From an uncultured Eubacteriales bacterium (GTDB lineage Bacteria > Bacillota > Clostridia > Christensenellales > Borkfalkiaceae), in NCBI GenBank assembly GCA_902766475.1, contig CACXDQ010000122.1:1-10679 (forward strand): a stretch of 10,679 nucleotides of DNA, in the 5' to 3' direction. Under the pieces are notes generated by a model that was not told where the DNA came from, made no database searches, and worked only from the letters and a program-made list of their open reading frames with translations. Positions 5,076-10,679 of this stretch are shown in pieces (within the stretch, counting starts at the first letter, position 1; each line of letters starts with the position of its first letter). The position numbers were made by a program, and so were the translations under genes.

Positions 5076-5432
5076 ATGTATTTCAAAAATAACAGACCTG
5101 TATTTTACCAGATAGCCGACGATATAGAGCGGAAAATTTACGGCGGAGAGTATGCGCTTGGGCAGAAATTGCCGTCGATAAGAGAACTCGGTTTGACGCT
5201 CGGCGTAAACCCCAATACGATAGTACACGTCTATGACGAGCTTGAAAGCAGGGGGCTTATCCGCACCGAATCGACGAGCGGCAAATACGTCGTTTCGGAC
5301 GAGAAGAAAATCGAGGGGTTGAAACGCAAATATCTCGAAGAGAGGACAAGGGAATTCCTTTCCGATATAAAGGAAATAAATATATCCGTTGACGAGCTTA
5401 TTTTAAAAATATATGAAATAGAGGGCAAATAA
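5076..5432 (+). CDS. GntR family regulator, YtrA-type
   Basis: 118 residues from the ATG at 5076, with AGGG (5064-5067) 8 nt upstream. An in-frame TTG at 5037 lies within the -10 hexamer and cannot be the start. Residues 7-72 are the GntR winged helix: RPVFYQIADDIERKIYGGEY, LGQKLPSIRELGLTLGVNP, NTIVHVYDELESRGLIRTE and wing STSGKYVV. The remaining 45 residues are a short helical tail (KRKYLEERTREFLSDIKE) used for dimerisation in the YtrA subfamily, with no large effector-binding domain. It is followed 1 nt later by an ABC ATPase, the classic YtrA arrangement, in which the regulator represses its own ABC operon and is relieved by cell-wall-active agents in some species. The actual inducer here is unknown. 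Confidence 0.96.
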   Translation: MYFKNNRPVFYQIADDIERKIYGGEYALGQKLPSIRELGLTLGVNPNTIVHVYDELESRGLIRTESTSGKYVVSDEKKIEGLKRKYLEERTREFLSDIKEINISVDELILKIYEIEGK

Positions 5433-5433
5433 A

Positions 5434-6096
5434 ATGTTCGAAGTAAAACAACTAAACAAGTGCTACGGCAATAAAATCATTTTCAAAAACGCATCTTTCA
5501 AGGCGGAATACGGAAACATCGTCGGTCTGTTGGGCAAAAACGGAGTCGGGAAAACCACTTTTTTCAACTGCATAACGGGCGTTTGCGACAGTTCGATATT
5601 AAACGCCGATGAAATAAAACACACACGGTTTTCGTATATGCCACGTTTCGAGCAAGGCGAATGGAACGACACTATATCCGATCTTGCCCGCCTTTTGCCC
5701 GTGATCAGCGACGGCTTTGACAAAGAATATTTTAAGCAAAAGACGGACGAGATTTTTAAAGGTAAAAACTTACAGCTCAAAGCCCTTTCGACGGGCGAGA
5801 GGGTGGCGCTTGAATTTATAATAACTTTGTCAAGGAACGCTCAAGTATATCTCTTCGACGAGCCGTTCGCAAACTTAGACTCGCATTACCGTGAATTTAT
5901 TAAAAGAGAGCTTATATCTAATTATTCCGATGACAAATTGTTCATTATTTCTTCGCACGACATTGCGGAATTGGAAATGCTGTTTTCGCACGTTGCGATA
6001 ATTAAAGACCACGGCATATCGGGGCTTTACGACTGCGAGCGGATAAGGGAAAGCGGCGATACCGTAAACGAATTTTTTATGAGGGAAACGATATGA
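5434..6096 (+). CDS. ABC transporter ATP-binding protein
   Basis: 220 residues. Walker A GKNGVGKTT (34-42), signature LSTGE (118-122, in place of LSGGQ), Walker B VYLFDEP (138-144), D-loop ANLD (146-149) and switch His in SSHD (His175) are all present, so it should hydrolyse ATP. The place where a Q-loop Gln usually follows YMP/YLP carries Arg (SYMPRFEQ, Arg71); Gln74 is three residues later. The protein is on the short side for an ABC-2-type ATPase because the C-terminal part is minimal. Its stop overlaps the permease start as ATGA (6093-6096), indicating coupled translation and a two-component transporter (homodimer of ATPase plus permease). It probably exports or clears an envelope-active compound; the substrate is not readable from sequence. 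Confidence 0.96.
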   Translation: MFEVKQLNKCYGNKIIFKNASFKAEYGNIVGLLGKNGVGKTTFFNCITGVCDSSILNADEIKHTRFSYMPRFEQGEWNDTISDLARLLPVISDGFDKEYFKQKTDEIFKGKNLQLKALSTGERVALEFIITLSRNAQVYLFDEPFANLDSHYREFIKRELISNYSDDKLFIISSHDIAELEMLFSHVAIIKDHGISGLYDCERIRESGDTVNEFFMRETI

Positions 6097-7424
6097 AAGA
6101 GAGGTTAAAGGGAATTGTCGGGTACGACACGGCGCATCTTAAAGGCGCTTTGAAAATCTTTTCTGCGGCGTATATAGCTGCGGCGTTTTTGGCTGTTCTT
6201 ATTATAGGACTTTTTAGGATAAGTGGGGCTATAAGCGCATTATTGAATATTTTCGAGCGGCTGTCGAGATTGTTTACGGGTGAGGTAACGCTTGCCGTCG
6301 TGATAAATCTGTTTATAAAAGAGCTTAAAAAGACGGGGTATTTTTACCTTTCCGACGTCAGCGAAAAAGAACGTATTTCGATAAGGCTTTTCGAGGCGTT
6401 TGTCTTTCCGGCTGTCATATGCCTTATATGTCTGCTGACGTCGGGTATAATAACGCAATACGCTTACAGCCGTTTTCCGTCGGAGGTCGAGGCGGCGGGC
6501 GTGAGAAATTTCTGTTTCTGCGTTTACGGCAAAAACCTCTTGTATCTGCTGCTGCCGATTTCGACGGGGCTAATAAGCGCCGCTATGTTTTCGGCGCTCG
6601 AAATTGTGTGCGCTTTCTATAAATCGTGCAGGTTTTCGCCCGTGATAAATATTGTCTTAGGCGTGGTCGTTTCGGCGGCGATAGTTTCGGCGGTTTACGT
6701 CGGGCTTTATTCGGCGCTGTACATCTTGAATTTTTCGGCGTTCGGAAACGGGCTTGACAACCTCTATCCGAACACCTCTCTCGAATTTTTATTTGCAAAC
6801 GGCAAGCAGATCGAAAACGGCGAACTCATATATCCGTCTTACCCGTTTCGCCCGTCGTCGCTTTTGGTCTATAATCTGCAAAACCCCGTCTATAGTTTGT
6901 TTATCGCCTTTTTTATACTTATTTCGTTCATGGTTTCCGTCGCTCTTTCAAATGGTCGAAAGGGCATAAGAACTAAAAAAGCATACGTTATATTGCCCCT
7001 CGTTTTATGCGCTGTGTTTGCGGCTTTCGGGGCGTTGCAAGCTTCGCTTTTATCGGGCGGCGTCGGAAACAACGAAGTCAAAGCGGAGTGCCGCATTTTT
7101 GAAGAAAAGGAGCTTTACGAGGGCGAGAAATACGATTTTTACGAATATATAAAGCCATATTTGAAGTATAACGCAAAGTTTTCCGCTGTCATATTCAGAT
7201 GCGACGGCGAGGGTGAAGAGCGGTATATCCATTTTGATAAAAACGGTCTTAGTTACGTTTCGGGATATAGCTTTTTCGCCGTTGAAGAGGGCGATTATAA
7301 GGTTAAGATATTCATGTCGAAAGACGGCTTTTTCGGCTATGAAAAGGTAAACGGTTACATTCTCGAATGTAATTTTTCAGTCGTGAAGAGAAGTTTTATT
7401 GCGGAGGGAAACGATGAAAACTAA
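6093..7424 (+). CDS. ABC transporter permease with large C-terminal soluble domain
   Basis: 443 residues. Hydrophobic segments appear near residues 22-43, 98-122, 146-175, 183-213, 265-286 and 297-320, with a further weakly hydrophobic stretch near 64-76, so topology is uncertain (six or seven spans). This suits an ABC-2-like permease. The loop 214-264 is polar and aromatic. After the last span, residues about 325-440 form a non-membrane, beta-rich domain (RYIHFDKNGLSYVSGYSFF, EEGDYKVKIFMSKDGFF, GYILECNFSVV), reminiscent of an Ig-like sandwich and probably outside the cell. I do not recognise a named family. It is coupled to the ATPase by an ATGA overlap and shares 11 nt with the next gene. 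The partner ATPase and the YtrA-type regulator imply a stress- or antibiotic-responsive exporter; this is inference. Confidence 0.88.
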   Translation: MKERLKGIVGYDTAHLKGALKIFSAAYIAAAFLAVLIIGLFRISGAISALLNIFERLSRLFTGEVTLAVVINLFIKELKKTGYFYLSDVSEKERISIRLFEAFVFPAVICLICLLTSGIITQYAYSRFPSEVEAAGVRNFCFCVYGKNLLYLLLPISTGLISAAMFSALEIVCAFYKSCRFSPVINIVLGVVVSAAIVSAVYVGLYSALYILNFSAFGNGLDNLYPNTSLEFLFANGKQIENGELIYPSYPFRPSSLLVYNLQNPVYSLFIAFFILISFMVSVALSNGRKGIRTKKAYVILPLVLCAVFAAFGALQASLLSGGVGNNEVKAECRIFEEKELYEGEKYDFYEYIKPYLKYNAKFSAVIFRCDGEGEERYIHFDKNGLSYVSGYSFFAVEEGDYKVKIFMSKDGFFGYEKVNGYILECNFSVVKRSFIAEGNDEN

Positions 7425-9192
7425 AACATTAAATATATTTATAATATGTGTTTTTGCACTTGCGGTTATTGCGAGTTCGCTATCCCTCGCATTTACCATT
7501 TTAAACACTTCTGCCGCCTACGCCGTTTTATCTCAATACGAATTTTCGGAAAACGAAAACGGCGAGCTTACGATAACGGACACGAGGGCAAATTTAAAGG
7601 TTGAAAGCGTCGTCTCAAAAACAACGCTGTCGAACGGCTTGGAGATGATAGAATACAAGAAAAATATTCTCAAAATTCCGTCCGAATTCAACGGGAAACC
7701 CGTCGTTTCGATAGGTGAGGAAGCTTTTCGAAGATTGAACAATCAAGTCGAAGTCGTTATACCGAAAACCGTAAGAAATATAGGTGATAGGGCTTTTCTC
7801 GGCACCCATATCAAGAAACTTTCTTTCGAGGACGGCTCGGTTTTGGAGAGCGTCGGAGAAGAGGCGTTTCGTAATTGCTATCTATTAAGCGAAGTCGCCT
7901 TGCCGTCAAGCCTCAAAAAATTGGGCTCGGGGGCGTTTATGTGTGCGGAAATATCGTCCTTTTCTTTCGGGGAAGGAACGCAATTATCCGAGATAGAACC
8001 CGAAACGTTCAGGGAATGCAGGAGCCTCACCGAGATCGTTATTCCCAAAACCGTCGGTATTATCGGAGATTATGCATTTTCGGGCACTCCGTTGAGATAC
8101 CTGTATTTTGAGGAAAATTCAAAAATTTCTGAGATAAGATCGTTTGCGTTCGACGGCTATTTAGAGCAGATATTTATTCCGTCGTCGCTCAAATCTTGCG
8201 AAAACGCCTTCGAGAGGTGCAAGTCGGAAGGTTTTCCCCAATGCAGAAGCTTTTTCTTCGAGGGTAGGAGCGTTTCCGAAGATTTTCTGATAACTTCCAA
8301 CCTCAAAAGCTATTACGAAAAGGAAATCGACGTTAAATACAACGTTCGGAAAATAGTTAAGCAAGGCGGCGTGCGCTACGCATTATTTAAAGATCATGCG
8401 GAGCTTATAACCGTCGACAACAATTGCGAAAAAGATCTCGTCTTGCCCAAAATCGTCGGAGGTAAAACGTTGACGGCAATTTGCAAATATTCAATGCAGA
8501 ACGTTGCGGAGCTTAAATCGATAATCGTTCCGGACACGGTAAAAGATATAGGCAAATTCGGGCTTGCGACGCATATAGACAGCGTTAGTTTGCCTCAATC
8601 GCTCGAAACGGTCACGGAATATTCGCTCGGCGGAATTACCACCGAAACGCTCGTCTTGCCCGATTCGGTAAAGACGATAGAGACGTCTGCGTTCGAAGTT
8701 TCTCGCATAAAGTATATCTATATTCGCAAAATACCCGATTTTATAGGCGATTATGCGTTTTGCAACCTCACCGGGATCTGCACGATACTGACAGGGGCAA
8801 GCGAAGCGGACGCTGCGTTTTCGGGCGATTGGTCGAACGGCGTGCCGGTCATATATTCTTACGGCGAACTCGTCAAAAACGGCGATTATATATATAAGGT
8901 CGAGGAAAACGTGGTTACGCTCGTCAGATATATCGGAAACGAAAGCGAGGTCGAAATTCCGCAAACTATTGACGGAAAGAGGGTCGCCATCGTCAAAAAA
9001 GATTGCTTTTACAGCGATTTGAGCGAGCAGACTTTTATCCTCTCCCATCCCGTGGTTTTCGAGGACGGCGCAATATCCGTTTACCGTGACGGAATCAGAA
9101 CGCTCGTTTTAAAATACGAAAATTTAAGTTACGGTTACGAGATTTTTGCGGAATATTTAGCCCCGGAGCATAAAATCATAAAATACGATTGA
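7414..9192 (+). CDS. Secreted BspA-like leucine-rich repeat (LRR_5) protein
   Basis: 592 residues from the ATG at 7414, chosen because GGAGGG (7403-7408) lies 5 nt upstream; an in-frame TTG at 7399 is ahead of it. Residues 1-37 form a signal peptide (basic MKTK, hydrophobic core to about 30, likely cut after SAAYA). LRR_5 repeats follow in at least two blocks. Residues about 88-265 hold units such as VVSIGEEAFRR, VIPKTVRNIGDRAF, LPSSLKKLGSGAF and IVIPKTVGIIGDYAF. Residues about 340-470 hold IIVPDTVKDIGKFGL, LVLPDSVKTIETSAF and IGDYAF. A third partial unit (EVEIPQTIDGKRVAIVKKDCF) lies near 510-535. There is no LPXTG motif, C-terminal anchor or enzyme motif. It overlaps the permease by 11 nt, so it belongs to the GntR-ABC operon. 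Binding of an envelope or host ligand is inferred. Confidence 0.92.
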   Translation: MKTKTLNIFIICVFALAVIASSLSLAFTILNTSAAYAVLSQYEFSENENGELTITDTRANLKVESVVSKTTLSNGLEMIEYKKNILKIPSEFNGKPVVSIGEEAFRRLNNQVEVVIPKTVRNIGDRAFLGTHIKKLSFEDGSVLESVGEEAFRNCYLLSEVALPSSLKKLGSGAFMCAEISSFSFGEGTQLSEIEPETFRECRSLTEIVIPKTVGIIGDYAFSGTPLRYLYFEENSKISEIRSFAFDGYLEQIFIPSSLKSCENAFERCKSEGFPQCRSFFFEGRSVSEDFLITSNLKSYYEKEIDVKYNVRKIVKQGGVRYALFKDHAELITVDNNCEKDLVLPKIVGGKTLTAICKYSMQNVAELKSIIVPDTVKDIGKFGLATHIDSVSLPQSLETVTEYSLGGITTETLVLPDSVKTIETSAFEVSRIKYIYIRKIPDFIGDYAFCNLTGICTILTGASEADAAFSGDWSNGVPVIYSYGELVKNGDYIYKVEENVVTLVRYIGNESEVEIPQTIDGKRVAIVKKDCFYSDLSEQTFILSHPVVFEDGAISVYRDGIRTLVLKYENLSYGYEIFAEYLAPEHKIIKYD

Positions 9193-9217
9193 CAAAAAGC
9201 TCGCTATAATTTATAAT
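9189..9217 (+). promoter_or_regulatory. Perfect-consensus promoter of mnmA
   Basis: TTGACA (9189-9194), 17 bp, TATAAT (9212-9217): both hexamers and spacing match the sigma-70/sigma-A consensus exactly. The -35 contains the TGA stop (9190-9192) of the LRR gene. Transcription would start near 9224, only about 9 nt ahead of the mnmA ATG. Confidence 0.85.
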
Positions 9218-9232
9218 TTTGACGAGGTGTTT

Positions 9233-10312
9233 ATGAAGAAAAAAGTTGTCGTGGGGATGAGCGGCGGCGTGGACAGTTCCGTTGCGGCTCTTCTCCTTAA
9301 AGAACAGGGCTACGACGTCATAGGTCTGTTCATGAAAAATTGGGAAGAGGACGATTTTGACGGCGCTTGCACGGCTGAGGATGATTATTCCGACGTAAGA
9401 AGAGTGTGCTCTCTCCTCGATATACCTTATTACGGAGTAAACTTTTCCAAAGAATATATGGAAAGGGTGTTTTCCTATTTTTTGGACGAATACAAAAAGG
9501 GCAGAACGCCCAACCCGGACGTTCTCTGTAACAGAGAAATAAAGTTCGGGCCGTTCAAAAAATACGCCGAGGAGCTTGGCGCCGATTACATTGCCACGGG
9601 GCATTATTGCGGAATAAAGCACGAAAACGGCGTTCATTATCTCATGAAGGCAAAGGATAGCAACAAGGATCAGACCTACTTTTTAAATCAGCTGTCGCAA
9701 AATCAGCTCGATAACGTGCTTTTCCCTCTTCAAGATCTCGTTAAACCCGAAGTCAGGGCTATTGCCGAGAAAAACGGGCTTGCCACCGCCGGGAAAAAAG
9801 ACAGTACGGGCATCTGCTTTATCGGCGAACGTGATTTCCGCAAATTTTTGATGAATTACATTCCCGCAAAAGAGGGAGATATAAAAACTTACGACGGAAG
9901 AACGCTCGGCAGACATTGCGGACTTATGTATTACACGATAGGTCAGCGCCGAGGGTTGGATATAGGCGGTCAGGCGGGCGACGCCGGAAGATGGTTCGTC
10001 ATCGAAAAGGACCTTGTCAATAATATATTATATGTCGCGCACGAGGACGAGGACAGGCTTTACTCAAAGGGGCTTATAATGTACAGTTGTAACTGGATAC
10101 CTTGTAAGCCCGAAAATAATTCTTTCGACTGTTTCGCCAAATTCCGCTACCGTCAGGACGAACAGAAAGTTCACGTCGAGATCTTGGCGGACGGGAAAGT
10201 GGAAGTTACTTTCTTTGAAAGGCAGAGGGCGGTAACCGTCGGACAGTTCAGCGTGTTCTACGACGAGGAAAAATGTCTCGGCGGCGGAGTTATAGAAGAA
10301 GTCCTGTTTTAG
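9233..10312 (+). CDS. mnmA: tRNA-specific 2-thiouridylase MnmA
   Basis: 359 residues from the ATG at 9233, with GAGGTG (9224-9229) as ribosome binding site; a GTG two codons earlier is inside that site. MnmA adds sulfur to U34 of tRNA Lys, Glu and Gln in the cytoplasm, using persulfide sulfur delivered from a cysteine desulfurase. The N-terminal PP-loop ATP site is GMSGGVDSS (8-16). The two catalytic cysteines are Cys99 in PDVLCNREIKF and Cys195 in STGICFIGERDF. The ATGHYC motif is at 121-126 and the conserved MYYTIGQRRGLDIGG in the C-terminal half, followed by a beta-barrel domain ending GGGVIEEVLF. Length and all key residues match the family (E. coli form is about 368 residues). It is transcribed separately from the upstream LRR gene through its own promoter. 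No desulfurase gene is adjacent. Confidence 0.98.
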   Translation: MKKKVVVGMSGGVDSSVAALLLKEQGYDVIGLFMKNWEEDDFDGACTAEDDYSDVRRVCSLLDIPYYGVNFSKEYMERVFSYFLDEYKKGRTPNPDVLCNREIKFGPFKKYAEELGADYIATGHYCGIKHENGVHYLMKAKDSNKDQTYFLNQLSQNQLDNVLFPLQDLVKPEVRAIAEKNGLATAGKKDSTGICFIGERDFRKFLMNYIPAKEGDIKTYDGRTLGRHCGLMYYTIGQRRGLDIGGQAGDAGRWFVIEKDLVNNILYVAHEDEDRLYSKGLIMYSCNWIPCKPENNSFDCFAKFRYRQDEQKVHVEILADGKVEVTFFERQRAVTVGQFSVFYDEEKCLGGGVIEEVLF

Positions 10313-10330
10313 TTGAAAAATCAAAAATCT

Positions 10331-10372
10331 ATATATTGTGTGTGATTTTGAGATTTGGGCGGATATATTGTG
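10331..10372 (+). repeat. Direct repeat upstream of the stable-RNA promoters
   Basis: ATATATTGTG occurs at 10331-10340 and again at 10363-10372, 32 bp apart (about three helical turns), between the end of mnmA and the A/T tracts of the first promoter. It could be a pair of regulator sites or chance. No clear intrinsic terminator for mnmA is seen in 10313-10375, only an imperfect AAAATC/GATTTT hairpin. Confidence 0.45.
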
Positions 10373-10375
10373 CCG

Positions 10376-10459
10376 TTAAAAATTTTTAAAAAAAATTTAA
10401 AAAATTTTCAAAAAAATGTCGAAAAACAGTTGACAAGCCATATATAAAAGTGGTAAGAT
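10376..10459 (+). promoter_or_regulatory. Stable-RNA (rRNA-type) promoter P1 with UP-like A/T tracts
   Basis: TTGACA (10430-10435), 18-bp spacer, TAAGAT (10454-10459) in the context TGGTAAGATA. About 50 bp upstream (10376-10429) are almost pure alternating A and T runs, as in UP elements of rRNA promoters. A G/C-rich stretch follows the -10 (AAGCGGGCAC), the kind of discriminator linked with growth-rate or stringent control. Confidence 0.8.
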
Positions 10460-10500
10460 AAGCGGGCACTCGGGCGATGGAGTAACGAAAACCGCTCCGA

Positions 10501-10590
10501 AATAAAGATAAAAGATTTTCAAAAATTTTTTAAAAAACTTTGAAAAACCCTTGAAAATCGTTTGACTTAAATTTCGGAATATGGTAAGAT
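10501..10590 (+). promoter_or_regulatory. Stable-RNA (rRNA-type) promoter P2
   Basis: TTGACT (10562-10567), 17-bp spacer, TAAGAT (10585-10590), again within TGGTAAGATA and again preceded by about 50 bp of A and T runs (10511-10560). The -10 lies 131 bp downstream of P1's. Tandem, near-duplicate promoters of this design are typical of rRNA operons, so an rRNA (or tRNA) operon probably starts beyond base 10679. Confidence 0.8.
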
Positions 10591-10618
10591 AGTTAAGCTG
10601 TCGAACGAGATAGCACTC

Positions 10619-10636
10619 AGCAAACGGCAGTTTGCT
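10619..10636 (+). other. Leader stem-loop downstream of P2
   Basis: AGCAAAC pairs with GTTTGCT (7 bp) around a GGCA tetraloop. It has no T run after it, so it is not a terminator. It lies in the transcript leader of P1/P2 and may serve in rRNA processing or antitermination. The 43 bases after it show no gene before the window ends. Confidence 0.55.
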
Positions 10637-10679
10637 AAAGCAGATTAAAAATTGAATAGAAAGAAATGAATTGAGAGCA

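Noticed and set aside
8491..9048. Long open frame (185 codons) on the minus strand inside the LRR gene
   Set aside because: It lies fully antisense to a clear LRR_5 protein, has no ribosome binding site or recognisable domain, and has an Arg-rich composition typical of an antisense shadow.
10313..10375. Intrinsic terminator after mnmA
   Set aside because: Only an imperfect A/T hairpin (AAAATC with GATTTT) is present, with no G/C core and no T run.
10661..10679. GAATTGAGAG near the window end as the 5' end of 16S rRNA
   Set aside because: The conserved GAGAGTTTGAT does not follow (the window ends in GAGAGCA), so a 16S start cannot be claimed.

Overview
The window looks like chromosomal DNA from an uncultured, probably gut-associated Clostridia-type member of the Bacillota. 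This is inferred from AGGAGG-type ribosome binding sites, TTGACA/TATAAT promoters with 17-bp spacers, PadR/DUF1700/DUF4097 and YtrA-type GntR/ABC cassettes, BspA-like leucine-rich repeat (LRR) surface proteins, and a tRNA gene that encodes its CCA end. No phage, insertion sequence or CRISPR array is visible. The gene content fits envelope sensing plus tRNA/rRNA housekeeping.

Layout. (1) 1-1972, plus strand: the 3' part of a secreted acidic/Cys-rich/LRR protein, followed after 1 nt by an MmcQ/YjbR-family gene. A strong bidirectional hairpin (1980-2016) closes this unit and the one facing it. (2) 2022-2630, minus strand: a small three-helix membrane protein (DUF6442-like) and a Cro/CI-type regulator, read from a consensus promoter flanked by two matching palindromes. 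(3) 2665-4636, minus strand: a tightly overlapped PadR - DUF1700 - DUF4097 operon with its own promoter, candidate operator and terminator. The DUF4097 protein has nine rungs with a 19/20-residue period. (4) 4747-4970, minus strand: tRNA-Arg(CCG) with promoter and terminator. (5) 5009-9192, plus strand: a YtrA-type GntR repressor, an ABC ATPase, a permease with a large non-membrane C-terminal domain, and a secreted LRR protein, all overlapping or 1 nt apart. A 26-bp near-perfect palindrome covers the promoter -10 and start site. (6) 9189-10312, plus strand: mnmA, from a perfect-consensus promoter that overlaps the stop codon of the LRR gene and leaves an extremely short leader. (7) 10313-10679: a noncoding region with two tandem strong promoters (both with TGGTAAGAT around the -10) behind A/T tracts. 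It most likely drives a stable-RNA, probably rRNA, operon beginning just past the window.

How it fits together. Two regulator-first envelope cassettes (PadR-led on minus, YtrA-led on plus) diverge around the tRNA gene. Each has a candidate autoregulatory palindrome on its own promoter. The least familiar arrangement is the YtrA-type ABC operon that ends in a secreted LRR protein; the most unusual protein detail is a run of three Arg-bearing rungs in the middle of the DUF4097 solenoid.
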